Source: Capitulum mitella (Eukaryota > Arthropoda > Thecostraca > Pollicipedomorpha > Pollicipedidae). Taken from it: a DNA stretch of 64,000 bases. The position numbers and the translations under genes are program-made. The stretch spans positions 19,654,596-19,718,595 of the forward strand of contig CP099844.1 of assembly GCA_030062745.1 (NCBI GenBank), given 5' to 3'. The notes below the pieces were generated by a model. That model did not search any database and was not told where the DNA came from. It was given only the letters and a program-made list of their open reading frames with translations. Of the stretch, positions 1 to 11,345 are shown one piece after another. Every line of letters begins with the position of its first letter. The first letter of the stretch is position 1.

Positions 1-1402
1 GGTCTACAGATAACTATTTGCCGGGACAAGAGTGACATATTTCCTGTCCTGCTCCATTCAAAAAACATTGTTTACTCTGGATATACCGAAGGCTTTCTTG
101 CCTGGATAAAAACCTTACCCACTGATTTATATCGACATCGTTGTTTCCCCTTGATCAATTTCGCTAAACCAAAAAGGGGTTTAATGGCCTGTTTTAGTAT
201 CTGGCGCCTAAGAAATTGCAAGTTTGCATGCCATGCGCGTTTATGATATTGTTTGCCGTCCTCACTTGGCGGTCCATAAACACCCGCAGAAAAAGGTCTT
301 AGGGCAAGAACATCCTTCCCGGAATGTTTATGCAGACAGAACATGTAGAAACGACAAAAAGACAGGAAGCGGAAGAGTCGGGCCGAGCCAGGCAGCCGGC
401 TCAATCTGATTTTTTCTGCCAGTTGAAGGAAGACTCGGAGAACGGAAACGCTTGTGAACATTACTCCCGGATAGATGGATTACAAAGAAGCAGCTCTGCC
501 TGACTACGCAAATGGAAGCACAGAATTCTTAGCGAGCTGAGTGTAATGCATACTTCACCGGAAAGTACCGCAGAAGGTCGAAACTAGAAATGGTTGGTAG
601 CAGGGATCCTTGGGCTTCCTTTTTGGGTGCTGCCATCTATACTGATTGGGCTCTGGCGCCACCTCGAATAATTTTGCCCCGAACAGACCACAAATGTCTC
701 TTTCAGCAAGATAACAAGCCTTATGGCATATGTTGACAAACGTGTATGATATCTCACAGAGTATCTAAGACAGGATAAATGCATGGCAGACATAACATTT
801 GTAGCGTAATTTGAATGCTAGCTAAGAAGTTATTAAGCAGGGATCAGCGACTGGTCACGAACTCCCAAGGACGGCCTTGGTCATTGGTTACCGTAAAAAC
901 CATTTTATAAAATCTTATTTAATCGGGGTGCCACGCCCTGCTGCCCCAAGCCACCAGCGGATTAAAGACAATCGAACGCGCCCGCGCACACAGCTCTGGC
1001 AATCGACCGCTAATGATGCGGGCGTCGTTCGGAAATGGAGCAAGACATTCATGGAAAAGGCACGACATCGGGTTCGGAGATGTAAGAACATTTCATGCGA
1101 TCGGTACTGGAGCGGCGCCAGTCCACGAACGTCGTGCTCGACTTCACCATCGGTCGGGACAACACGCTATTTCAACGTCCACCGCGACAGAGGCCCCTGT
1201 TGCGATGTTATCCAATGCAGAAATACCAATCATTCTAATCCTTACGTCCGAATACAATTTGATCCAATTAAATTTCTCCAAATCAATGGAATGTTGTGCA
1301 GTATGCAGTCAGAATGCCCTGAAAAGTGCATTTTAGTGCATTAAGTGTGTTTTGATGTTAATGACATCGATATTCTTATTCAGTAATTTCAACAAATTCT
1401 GC
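1..1402. other. Unassigned sequence
   Basis: No recognisable gene or repeat family is visible here. The longest open frames are 129 codons on the - strand (72-461) and 155 codons on the + strand (877-1344). Neither shows a domain, signal peptide or coding-like composition, and two + frames overlap in the second stretch, which is typical of chance frames. Confidence 0.5.
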
Positions 1403-1516
1403 TTAGCCCTCACCAGAACGGCGGGTTAGTGAAACCCCCCTTCTCCCGAGTTTTTTTGCGAGTTACCCCAAAACGCCGGCTCCGATCCCTCTGAAACTTG
1501 GCATAGCTGAGAGACG
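1403..1516 (+). repeat. TTAACCC-type repeat end, copy 1
   Basis: The segment begins TTAGCCCTCACC, followed by a GGCGGGTT block, a run of C and a stretch ending GAAACTTGGC. The same order of blocks appears at 53,025-53,122 (+) and, inverted, at 55,259-55,334. The common start, TTAACCCTCGCCG in the cleanest copy, resembles a TTAA target site followed by a CCC-starting transposon end. That assignment is inference from three diverged copies. Confidence 0.4.
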
Positions 1517-1620
1517 AGTCTTTTGACGTACCACATGCAGATCTGAAATCAGTATCTTGACAACTTACTGACCTACGACTTATTAATTGCGAGCATGTCT
1601 AGGAGAATAACGTTACGGTA

Positions 1621-1790
1621 GGGTGGCCAACCATAAATACCACGTGGTCCTCCTCGTGCTACAAAATATTTCGCTCAACAATGGCCGAGCGAACTGTTCG
1701 GAGGCTTTTGTTTCCTTTTCCGACGCAGTTAGGTCTGGGAACATACAAAGTCATCTGGTTTGTATTTTAATTTACACCTCACATGGCATG
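1621..1790 (+). mobile_element. LTR-like segment, Gypsy A, 5' side
   Basis: This stretch is clearly related to 29,607-29,765. Both contain GGCCAACCA or its variant, an AAATACCAC block, CAACAATGG and a shared TTTTGTTTCC block followed by a CGAC- or GACAC-containing stretch. Here it stands just before gag-like sequence; there it follows the integrase C-terminal region. That is the arrangement of the two LTRs of one retrotransposon family. I cannot define exact LTR ends, a primer-binding site or a polypurine tract because the copies have diverged. Confidence 0.55.
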
Positions 1791-2950
1791 GCCGTTTTGC
1801 TCGATAGCGAGCGACGATCACCTCAGTGCCCTCCATACAATGGCCTTAGCAGCCGACAGGATGGACGGAGATACCGAGGGTATCGCGATCCCGGAAACCC
1901 ACACTGGACAGGACAAGTCGGCTCTTCATGTGCTGCAGCAACAGTTAGCGGATCTACGCACGCCCCTGGATGAATCACAGGTCCGTGAGGCGCAGAGAGA
2001 CTGTTATGGAGCAGTTGATACGACCCGGGAGCATAGCCACTGTGCACTGTGCAACAAACATGCCAGCCCATACATAAGCCTCCACTACAAACGCGATCAG
2101 CCAGGAACACAAACCGCCTGTTGGCACATACGGTATGCTGTCGTGGAATATCGGACGTTTCGCCGAGATTGGCAAGACTGCCAACGTCGCTCGTCACTCA
2201 GGATCCGGATAGGATTATTGTTGTCCAAATGAGACTATCCTGTGTCGCACAACTGAAGCAAGTCATAGACACTATCCACAACGATCAGTGTCACAGTGTA
2301 ATATGCTTCAGGCGCTGAACGAAATTGGAAGGATGAACAAGCATGCTTGCAATTCAGCTGTGGAACGTAGGACATGCCACTAACTGCTCCAAAAAGTAAA
2401 CGAGTCCGCGAAAGAATCCCTTATTCGACGTAGACAGGACAATATCGAATGCAGTATTGTCTGTCCGTGCTGTGACGGTGATTTAACCGCCCGGATGTTG
2501 ATTGGCTGGATCATATGCGGTGTCCACAACGAGACAATGCAGCAGGAGTTTCTGCCGAGGCACAGCTCTCTAACCAGTCTTCAGTCGCTGCTGAATTAAC
2601 GTGGAACCTTCGAGTGGGCACACAGGCTCAGACAGCAATTGTCCAGTGTCCCATTGCCGCCATGACAGTTCCTAGCGGCGCCGGTGACGACGATGTGCGA
2701 ACTGGACCAGAACTGACTGCCGGCTTGTCGACGCATTAAGAAGCGGCTCCAAGCCCCCTAGGCAGCAGCGTGCTCATGCTGCGGCGGTGGGCAGGTCATG
2801 AAGGTTCGGCAGGTCATGCCCTGCACGCGGAAAACACTGTAATCGTTGCAAGAAAGGTCATTTCGGTTCAGTGTGCCGCATTAACCCACACAGTGGAAAG
2901 AGGATTCGCGCTAACGCGCACTGGAAGGGGGGATCTAAAAGCGCCCCTTT
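1791..2950 (+). pseudogene. Gypsy A gag relic with zinc-knuckle remnant
   Basis: This is the decayed gag region of a Ty3/Gypsy retrotransposon, the polyprotein that would form the particle and bind RNA. The best support is at 2817-2876, which reads CPARGKHCNRCKKGHFGSVC. This is a CX2CX3HX4C zinc knuckle preceded by the cysteine that closes a first knuckle. The first knuckle lies just upstream but is frameshifted (CC-GG-GH blocks in different frames). Around 2495-2585 one frame reads LIGWIICGVHNETMQQEFL, which matches the late-gag pattern of this lineage, before a stop. The N-terminal part (1791-2290) has an open frame of about 150 codons but no recognisable signature. Several stops and shifts make the gene dead. 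The next recognised domain, protease, is 1.1 kb away, farther than normal. Confidence 0.6.
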
Positions 2951-2959
2951 CGATCTCTG

Positions 2960-3940
2960 TAACGGAAAAAGTTGGAGACATGAAATTTTATGGGCAGGGT
3001 GGAGCTGCAACGATTTACAATGTGTGCAATTTACATTGTGTGCAATACATTTCATGACCCTAGGTCGATATCCTCAAGGTCAAAAAGGGTGGAAAAGGTC
3101 AACTTTGGACACACGGCACGTGCAGGCCATCATTCCGTACAACTTTTCGAACGGAACGAAAAAAGGGTGTTTGTTTGGCCGTTAAAACGTGGAATACGAC
3201 AATTGTCATTCATTTGGTGTCTTGACTGAGGATTTTGGGTCGAGGTCATGTCAGGTCATTGACCTATGGAGTCATTTTTTTCATCTTTTGCAGATCACAT
3301 TTCGAACAACACGGGGCAGTTTGAGAATAAATGAGGACGCAACATATATCTTTTGGCGCATTTTCAGTGAAGGTAGCCAACATCGGTACATTTGGTCACT
3401 TCCGGCGTTTATATTTCTGTATGTATGTATATTTATATATGTATACACATGTGAGTATCAATGTGCCAAAGGTGTTTTAGTAAGGTCTTTGAATGCATAT
3501 TTCATACCTGATTAGGGTTTTTGAATGCATATTTCGTACGAACTGACATGTTGCAAAGCAAATGTGGATCAGATCACACGCTGTTTAACCTTGACCTTTG
3601 ATGACCTTGACCCTTATTGGCTCTGGCTGTGGTCTTGGTACATCCATGACTTATGCCCGAATGACGTCGCATGATTGTGTTCAAACGGTAATCTTAGGTA
3701 GAACGCTGGTTCTTTCACAAAGTTCCTATTTGTCAGCGACAACCGTCGTGTTCGTTATGTTTGTCTGACTTCAAATGCTTGAAACTTGAAAAAAATTTCC
3801 GGCCGATTCCCGATTTTTTTTTTCGCGTCATTCGACGAGTTATTCAGTTGCCATAAATGCCACAAAGTAGCAGCAACCAGCTCCGATCTGTTCTCGAGAT
3901 ATTCAAGAAAAACACGTGGGAGGGACACAAAAGGATCCCC
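2960..3940. repeat. AGGTCA-rich insertion between gag and protease
   Basis: About 1 kb separates the gag zinc knuckle from the protease, where a Gypsy element normally has at most a few hundred bases. The stretch has many AGGTCA or TGACCT half-sites, an AT-rich microsatellite at 3413-3452, and no retrotransposon domain. It resembles in style the AGGTCA-rich repeats at 8.55-8.8 and 53.1-53.2 kb. I infer a secondary insertion into Gypsy A, though its borders are not defined. Confidence 0.4.
3253..3265. other. Perfect IR-1 palindrome AGGTCATTGACCT
   Basis: Two AGGTCA half-sites face each other with one base between them, the arrangement bound by some nuclear receptors such as ecdysone or bile-acid receptors. 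The same perfect 13-mer recurs at 53,179-53,191, and a near copy at 8557-8569. All three sit in repeat-like DNA, so a regulatory role is unproven. Confidence 0.35.
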
Positions 3941-3949
3941 TTCCAGTGC

Positions 3950-4350
3950 GCGTGTTAAGACCACTCAAAGCTCGGTGCGGTATTCGAAGGAATTTGACAC
4001 AGTGGCCCGGTTCAGGGTCAGCATGTGTAACCCCGGCAGCCACAAGTCACACGTCTTTGACGTTATCGCCGATATTGGCGCAGAGGGCATGATCGTTGGC
4101 CACTTTCACCTCGAGTAATTACGACTCAGCACCAAGCAACTGGTGAAAGCAAGTCGTCGCCTCCGACACGCAGGTGGAGGCCGAATGCAAGTTCACGGCA
4201 CCACTCGTGCACAAATGTCAGCGCGAGACAAGCAGATCGAAAACCATCTCTACGTGGCGGCTGATGTAGAGGACATCTCCGTTTCTCCATAAGCATGTAG
4301 AAAACTGGGACTTTTGCTCCCCGAATTCTCCTGTCATCGGTTCAGCGCGT
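3950..4350 (+). pseudogene. Gypsy A protease relic
   Basis: This is the retroviral-type aspartic protease domain that would cleave the Gag-Pol polyprotein. In one frame the segment carries VIADIGAEGMIVG, where the active-site triad DTG or DSG has become DIG. It is followed about 65 codons on by ACRKLGLLLPEF, which matches the end of the protease in this lineage (a cysteine, then a leucine-rich stretch, then a proline). Two in-frame stops (after HFHLE and after ISVSP) lie inside it. The frame is otherwise continuous over about 130 codons. The loss of the catalytic threonine and the stops mean it is inactive. Reverse transcriptase should follow but does not. It is found 22.5 kb away on the same strand. 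Confidence 0.6.
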
Positions 4351-4454
4351 AGTCGACAGCTGGACCAGCTGGCTGTCCTGCCAGGTGCAAGAACAGTCGC
4401 CAGCTACCAGAGCGTCGTAAAAAGCTGCCCTTTCCTCCCAACGAAGGCAATATA

Positions 4455-4890
4455 CCCACACTGAAAACTTTTTCACATTCATTCCGAGTGTAAACACCTG
4501 ACATGAGTGACGCTGCTCCGATGTCGTTTTTGCTTCTCTCGTACGGTGTTTTTTCTATCCCCATCCAAGATGTAAGCTAACACCTTGCACGTATACCACA
4601 CCTGACACTGGCACCTGTACAGAGAGTGACACTTTTCGTATAACATTCTCACCTAGTGTAACACTTAAAACTTACATTTTTCCAAGGCTTCCACTTACAA
4701 CTTACACGTGCAGTGCGTGTATTTTTTACACACGTTCCGGGTGTTCACATCCTGTACTAGTGTCGCTAATCCCATGTCGTTTTTGATACCCAAATGAAGT
4801 GTTGCTTTACACTCATGTTAGTTGCAAACTAACACCTTCATCAGGCATCGCACCCTACACTTACATCTCTGCTGGGTGCAAAACTTCCAG
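4455..4890. repeat. Diverged 254 bp direct repeat with an inverted relative at 26.9 kb
   Basis: Two related units lie about 254 bp apart, near 4475-4630 and 4729-4885. They share CCGRGTGT, the block CCATGTCGTTTTT or CGATGTCGTTTTT, and a stretch with CTAACACC. The left edge, CACTGAAAACTTTTTCACA at 4456-4474, reappears inverted at about 26,904-26,923, where Gypsy A resumes. The text is rich in ACAC and GTGTAA words. No coding potential is visible. Confidence 0.5.
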
Positions 4891-5002
4891 ATTGCACTTC
4901 CCTGTGCCAATAATACTTTTCTGATTCACATTTCCGGTAGAATCATTTTTACACGTTTGAATAAAGCTAACAACCAAGGTTCACCATGCTTCTCCGCTCA
5001 AT

Positions 5003-6005
5003 CTTATTTCCGGAGGGCAGACGGTATGGCCAATGCCTGACAAGGGGGGACAGATTCGGTCCCCCCGAGATCTCGAGAACTACACATCCGATTTCATAGC
5101 AACAAACGACAGTCGATTTGCCATGACGTGAACTACACTTCTAAAAAAAGAAGTTCCCAAAATTTTGAAAGAGGTGGATACAGGGGGCGAAAATGTCAAA
5201 ATGGGGATATTTTCGGACTCCTTATAACTCCGCTACTCATGGACCTATTTCGATGAAATTGACATGAATCGAGGGATTATGGATGAAACTTTTTCCATGG
5301 GTACACACATTTGAAATTCTGCGAAAATTCATGGGCGTTCACAGGGTTTCAAAAATGAGAGGATTAGTTTTTCAACAACTGAATGAACAAAAAAGGAAAA
5401 AGCACTTTTTGGCTTCTGCTAGTCATGTTGTGCTAAAGAAGTACAAATCGTATTACAATCTTTGTATGATGTTAGCATAGGCGGTGTCAGGGACATGAAA
5501 AAGGGGGAACTATCATGGTCACATCATCTTCAGATTAATTTGTGACCTTTTACATTAAATGACTTCCAGTGACCTTGGAGTCACTTGGAATGACCTCGTG
5601 TGCGTTTAAATTATCTGGAAACGTTTTCGGCCATTTGGATTCACTATTTCAAAAATTCCATTTTACGGCTATTGTGAAAAAGGCTATGCGCACTGACATT
5701 TTAGGTCATAGCTCCGTGACCCGACCTGATATCAAGCTGAAACTTGATACGCAAGTAGAGGGCATCATTCCACGTCATATATATTCTGGGTTTAACAAGG
5801 CCAAAAATGGCCTGAGGTGCCTCCCAAAAAACGTCGCCAGGCTCCGTTCCTGAACAAAAAAGAATTTAAAAATTTTGTCACAGTACGTAGAAAGAACAGC
5901 TGGGAAAAGTCACCAAGTTTCGTGAAGCTGAGTCAAAAACCATGGAACTGGCAAGCAAAAATCCGAGAGGGGGCGGATTCAGTCCCCTGCCGGGAATTAA
6001 GTTAA
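5003..6005 (+). mobile_element. piggyBac-like TTAA MITE, copy 1
   Basis: This copy is collinear with the copy at 18,577-19,780. They share a G-rich start with GATCTCGAGAACTAC, the blocks TCATGGGCGTTCACAGG, AGCATAGGCGGTG and GGACATGAAAAAGGGGG, and the end GAGGGGGCGGATT. About 200 bp of the internal part present in copy 2 is missing (between about 5795 and 5800). The right end finishes GGGAATTAAGTTAA, so a TTAA abuts the end. The left TTAA is decayed (TTATTTCCGG). There is no transposase frame, so it must have been moved by an enzyme encoded elsewhere. Short frames inside are incidental. Confidence 0.65.
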
Positions 6006-6749
6006 AGATCAGCAACATGGAGTTTTACACAACCAACGTTACCGTAGCTTTAACTTCACACCTCCTCAACGTGGTCATGTGAAAACAAAGAACAACAAAC
6101 GACATTTCTCTTGCGTCAGAAAAAACCAGATCATCGACAGAACCGGCCAACAGGCAGCTAAAACACAAACACACAAACCGCGTGACATACGTCTGCGCAG
6201 GCGCAGGCACCTGTGAGAGAGTTGGTTTGAATCTACCCGAGGTCTGACAGCCGTTTCAGGAGCAGTGTGGTGGCTTGCATATATCTGCGCACAAAATGCG
6301 CACGCAGGCGAGGTGAGTCGAATTCTGAACCGGCCTGAAGCTCAGACACTAGGCAGGGACTGCCAATACGCAGCCGCAGCTCAACAAAATCGTTCCAGTC
6401 GTGAGGTAAAGGTCTCGAACTTTACCATCAAAACCCTTCTACGCACAGGCTGTCGTCATAGATGAACGGGTAAATGCGGGGCGACGCAAGCGCGTTCTGC
6501 TTTTCTCGGAGTTCGAAAAGAAGACAGCACAGCGCCTCGTCTATAAAAACGCAAACAAAACTTAGAAGAGCTTCAAGACAGTAGGTTTCCTCCCATTCAC
6601 AACAGAATATGCTCCTGCTACACATTAACAGTCATTTTCGTTGTTGCAAGAAAACATCCTTTTTCCGACAGAATGAATAGATGAATGAAGCAAGCGAACA
6701 AAAAAATGTTACAGGTAAGATCAACTATTCTCAGCGCACACGCATGGAA
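6006..6749. other. Unassigned sequence
   Basis: I see only short chance frames of 61-66 codons and no repeat that recurs in the window. Confidence 0.5.
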
Positions 6750-7285
6750 CAACTCAATCAGAGCTTTCGCTCAAACATTTTGCTTTGATCGTGCCCTCTA
6801 CTGCTTTACTGAAGGAAAACTGACCCGATAATATATTAGCATTTTCTGTTGTACTGATCAATGCCGACTCCACAATGCGCCGTTTACTGTTTTCCTGGTC
6901 CAAATGTAGCGAATGATTAAAACCCCTAACATGGCAAAAATGACCTTTTTCCGTCCCCACCTCGTATATTTCTCCGGTGTTCGCATATTCTTTTTGACAG
7001 ATCCCTCCCTGTTTTCACGACATAGGCTCTCTTAGAGCATTCTACGTGGGATAACATAAACACCAATGCTTCTGTCACTTTTTGGTTGGTTTCTTATCGA
7101 AGTTTTCTCAGTCGCGTTCGGCTACGTAAACGCCACACCAACATTTTCCTCGTGACAAGCTTTTTTGAAGCCTAACCTAACTAGGGCTTCGTTATACGGC
7201 GCAACAAAATATTTTTGAATGCATCTTTTCTCTCCCTATTTTTGAATAAAAACGTTCTTCTAGACGATACATGGGCTTCGTGAGT
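6750..7285 (+). repeat. 540 bp dispersed repeat, copy 1
   Basis: This segment matches 22,395-22,930 in the opposite orientation. Shared blocks include TTGGTTTCTTATCGAA, GTAAACGCCACACC, TCCTCGTGA, TTTTCTGTTGTACTGAT and CTCCCTATTTTTGA. The copies differ by point changes and small indels. No open frame is conserved between them, so this looks like a non-autonomous element of unknown class. Confidence 0.6.
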
Positions 7286-8460
7286 AAACCATCCAGGACA
7301 TCGTAGTCCTACGAATATTCTTCACATTTCCTTCGCCGTTTGCGAGTGTTTCTGAGTGACAAAAGAGAAACACCCTGAGGAATAATCCCGACATCGCTAT
7401 CTTCTTGGCCTGTTAATCGTGAAAAGAACAATAATGCAAGCACGTATGGGGCTGCGGCGGACATCCAGCCGGCCGGCCGCTCGCAGGGGCAGCGACTCCG
7501 GCGGGCCGTAATGTCAACCCTACGGGAGTGTTTATTTCTCATGCAAAAATTCACATTCTGGGTGACCCTGTTCGTCTGTTTCTTAATTTTTTCTTGGTCA
7601 TGCCCTCAGTTTGTTGCCTGATTCATGGTCTTTTACTTCGGCCAGCAAAAATTGCCACTCTTATGTTGCATCCCGGCGGGATTTCGCGATTTATGAGTTA
7701 CGAACAAGGTATTTTCCTATACCTTCAACATGGAGAAATTCCTGCTTCATCTTTCAGGCTGTCTGATGCGACACGTACTCATCAGGAGCCTTTGCCCGTG
7801 GGTGGAGCTTGTAGCTCTGTTATTTTTCTACCAGGCAGATGGAATCTGTCATCGATTTGACTTTGCCATCCCGGTGGGAATTGGCAAAATGCATTGCCAC
7901 ACCTTGCATCGTGCCCGAGAAGGTTCATCTTTTCGTCGCCAGGCGGCGCTAGCTGTACGGTTCGGCCCATGTTACATCAGGACCCCACGGGGGCGTTCAG
8001 GAAGTATTACGTGCGGTCGGATGCGTCCAATTTCCTATTCTGAACTCCTTAGCAGATATGCAATGTCTCAATCTTTTCGTTACGATCACGGCCATCGCCA
8101 ATGGGAAGTGGGGCCTGGAGGACCACGACCCATGCCTGGACCCTTTCATCCCCCCTTCCTGGCGGCAGCGGCGACCTCCATTACCTGCCATGCGTTCGGA
8201 CCCGTTGCATGTGGCCCACTCCAAGCCACCCCTTTGCCCACCCCCTCCTTTCCCACTCGCCGCGCTACCCCTTCCATTTATATTTCAACAAAATAAATCA
8301 AATTATAATACTGGGATCACCTGCCCTTTAGGCCTCCGGGAAACAGAACGGACAAACACGCGACTTAAAAAAGTTTAAATAACATGCCAACATCTCCCTT
8401 CCATTCAACTGAGTATGTCAAATCTTGGCTGGGTGGATCTTCTCAAAGCATACGTCGATT
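7286..8460. other. Unassigned sequence with a 188-codon frame
   Basis: A + frame at 7730-8296 is open for 188 codons, overlapped by other open frames. The end is proline-rich and threonine-rich because the DNA is C-rich (8120-8280), and I recognise no domain. An AATAAA follows at about 8292. A gene is not supported, but the stretch could hold part of an exon. Confidence 0.3.
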
Positions 8461-8541
8461 ATATGGGCGACGACGATATGTGTGTTAATGTGGGCGACGA
8501 TATTGTGGGTGTGTATTATGTGGGCGACGATATGTGTTAAA
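8461..8541. repeat. Short minisatellite TGGGCGACGATATGTG
   Basis: Three head-to-tail units start at 8465, 8491 and 8521. Each begins TGGGCGACGA and continues with a variable TATGTGTGTTA-like tail, giving a period of 26-30 bp. Confidence 0.7.
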
Positions 8542-8895
8542 AATAGGTTTGACCTTAGGTCAATGACCCGGAAAATTCGGAAAAATCTGGGATAGGAGAT
8601 TTGTTGCATCTATCACGATCACTAATCCCTGAAAGTATTATTGAGATATCTTGTTTTGCGAAAAAGTTAGAGGGCGCTAAACTTTTTTGGACATAGGTCT
8701 GTTTGACCTGACCTAGGTCATGCACCTGACCTGACCTGACGTCAAAATTTTGACACAAGATGTAAAATTGATGAAGCAAAAGGTACACGAAATTTCGTGA
8801 CTCTGTGTTTGTTCGTTCTCTCGCAATCCCAGAAAAACCTCAGGAGGGCAGTTAACTGCCCCCCCCCCCCAGTCGGGGACGTGTCAAGCATGAAA
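8542..8895. repeat. AGGTCA-rich repeat with C tract
   Basis: It contains a near-perfect IR-1 site (AGGTCAATGACCC, 8557-8569) and a dense cluster of TGACCTGACC words around 8704-8742. It ends in GGCAGTTAACTGCC, a palindrome running into a C homopolymer (8845-8870). GGCCAACTGCC plus C tract recurs at 9347-9380. This is probably a decayed transposon end. Confidence 0.45.
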
Positions 8896-9849
8896 AACCA
8901 TCACAGGAATCACTAAGATCAATAAAATTTACATAGATAGGTTTTTTTGCGAAAATAAAGGAACGCTAAAATTAGTTTCCGTCAATTTGGTACCGCATAC
9001 GGCAGCGGCGCACACAGACAGCTGGCGGGAGAATTGCCATGTCTTTAACTCAATGTTTCGGCGTTTATATTGAACAAATCTGGGGAAATTAGACGTGTAT
9101 CGGCATCCTCGGACCTTTACTTGTGCGCTGGTGCCTTTACCTTGGCGTTATTAGTCACAGCCCTTGAGATTCAGGCCATTTCTCGGTCTCATGCAGTCGG
9201 CTGTAAGAAAACATATATCGGGCGTAAATTGCTTACATATTATCTAAAACTAAAATGAGAGCAGTTCCGAGCTCTACTCGTCACAAGCTTTCCAACGGTA
9301 TGCTTATTTTTATCGTGCGACCAACCGTTCGTAACTTAGAGGGGGACGGCCAACTGCCCCCCCTCCCCCCAGTCGCCCGTGTTCGAAACGGACCAACGGT
9401 CGTGCGCGGGTTTATAGAATAAAGCATGAAGCATGCAGCCATAGCTTTAAATGTCTGCAACATGCCCAACATATGCATTTGCCCATACTACAAACTGCAG
9501 AATACAGCTTTGAAATATGATGCACAACGCAGCACAGAGTTGCAAAAGGGGGTGGCGAGAGAAGATGACCTCAGCAATATTTCATATATCTCATTTCGTC
9601 TCATCTCAGTATCGAGACGAGGATCGTCATATCGTATAAATTATAGAGTGAATTTCGCATCTTTTTTCTTAACTTTGATCCGAATGGCTGCTGAGGTGAT
9701 ACTAGGAATCGGAGGCCTTGCCAAGCATAGCTTGTTGCACGGACTCCGAACCCTCACCCGACCGAGCAATTTCAGGTAACGGCTGATTTTGTGGCGAAAG
9801 TTTAACGTGCCGCCAAGGGTGCGACATGACCGTGTGGCAGTCAGCTTGA
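8896..9849. other. Unassigned sequence with a second C-tract repeat end
   Basis: The only repeat-like part is 9335-9400, where GAGGGGGACGGCCAACTGCC leads into C runs, resembling 8840-8880. The rest shows no gene. Confidence 0.4.
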
Positions 9850-9963
9850 CTTTTTTGGCCAGTTACCAGCTGACCCGCGGGCGAGATATCGAACGCTGAG
9901 ACGACTCGAACCTGTCTTGCCAGGACGGGAAGACTGCGCTTTACCAGCTGAGCTAACGATCAC
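9850..9963 (-). mobile_element. tRNA-derived SINE-like element, copy 1
   Basis: On the - strand the sequence reads TTAGCTCAGCTGGTAAAGC, an A-box-like tRNA head, then GGTTCGAGTCGTC, a B-box-like T arm. The anticodon arm does not fold with a 7-base loop, so it is not a working tRNA. After the T arm the text (CTCAGCGTTCG) matches the copy at 53,252-53,430, which has the same head, T arm and a CGGCGTTCGC tail. Two copies with a tRNA head and a shared non-tRNA body are the mark of a SINE. Confidence 0.5.
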
Positions 9964-10325
9964 GAAATCCATTTGTTGACGAGAGTTCGAAAGCTCACGA
10001 TATTTTTGCAGGCCTATATGAAGCCCAAATCACGACCGACCCATTACTCGAGCATTTGCTGTGCTGTCGTCCGACAGCGAACCTTGAGCGAGGAAGACCC
10101 AGATACGAGTCGACCTCGCAGTATAAGGTCTCTTCGGTGCCCTGAACGTGGCTGTCCGCTGCACCAAAAGCATGCACCAAGTGCACATAGGAGCATACAC
10201 TCAAGACCGCCAGTGTCATGCTCCTCGAAAGATAACAGTATATTTTGCTCATTCAGACCAAATCCAGACTCTTTACTTTACTTCTTACGCCTTTACTTCT
10301 GACGGCTCCAAATCACGGCCCCAGG
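9964..10325. other. Unassigned sequence
   Basis: Nothing is recognised here. The open frames on both strands overlap one another. Confidence 0.5.
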
Positions 10326-10440
10326 CAGGGATGTCGATTTGTATTCTTTTGAGGGGGCCATGGCTCTCCAAGGTGGATCCTGGTCCCTGCTGAGGTGATT
10401 TTACCCCCCCCCCCAAATTTTCTGCCATATGAGCAAGGGA
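10326..10440 (+). mobile_element. hAT-like MITE, left-end fragment
   Basis: It begins CAGGGATGTCGATTTGTATT and continues CTTTTGAGGGGGCC, which is almost the same as the left end at 49,450 (CAGGAGTGTCGATCTGTATT). Similarity ends in a C tract near 10,405-10,416. Only the end of the element remains. Confidence 0.6.
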
Positions 10441-11345
10441 GACAGTTTATTTGGTAAATGATAACCAAAAAACAGGAAATAAAAATCACCGTCGACTGAA
10501 ATAATGCGCACCAAATCCCTTCAGAAACTCATATTCGGGGAGAGGTTAGATTGTCGGGTCGTCGGTTCGCCCTCCTCGTCATCATGTACACAAAACGACA
10601 CCTCTGACCACAGGAAACGCAACTGCACCTACGGTTATGCTGTGAACCGGGTGAAAAAAACGCAGGCATATTTGGATGCATCGTGCGAGCAAGTGCGCTG
10701 GGCAAAGCAGGCCGTTTCAGTAAACATGCCGTCAGATGAAGTTAAAATGTGGTGCACTCTACTCGTTTCCGAATACATGAAGTAGTGAGGAAGGGGATTC
10801 GCGCGCGTCCCGCCCGTGTCGGTCAACCACACACCTAACTGTTCCGGGAAAAGCGCTCCAGGGTGCGTTGTCAAACAGCGCGCCAGCGTTGGCCACACAA
10901 CTCGCTAGCGTCGTCCAGGTTCGGACCGGCCTCCTGTGGTACCGGAGGAGGAGACGCAGAGACAGGTGGCTGAGAGGGCCGGCCGGCGACTCCACGCTGT
11001 CTACGGAGCCCGCGCCGCACGTGATTAACAGCCTCCGGTGAGGCACGTCGACCACTAGCTCATCGATCAGGGGCATGCAGCGCTCCAAGTCATTCCCTCG
11101 GTTATCTAGGAATCGCTCTGGTAGGGTGACATTTTGCGAAGATATGGGCGATATTTTATATATGATTCGATGTCGTTTTTGTACATTTTTTTGTTGGAAT
11201 GCAGGACAATATTTCAGATGCCACGGAGTGTAATTGCCTATGAATGGATGGGAAACAATGCAAAAATAAGTTCACGTCTTGAGCGACTGCAGTAAGTAGA
11301 ATCGGGTGTTCATACGCACAATTGTATCGTATGAGCACCTAATGC
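10441..11345. other. Unassigned sequence, GC-richer in 10,790-11,090
   Basis: The GC-richer part has overlapping frames on the - strand (87 and 109 codons) without a recognisable domain. No repeat partner was seen. Confidence 0.4.

Noticed and set aside
7730..8296. 188-codon frame
   Set aside because: No recognisable domain. The C-terminal third is an artefact of C-rich sequence, and the other strand and another + frame are also open.
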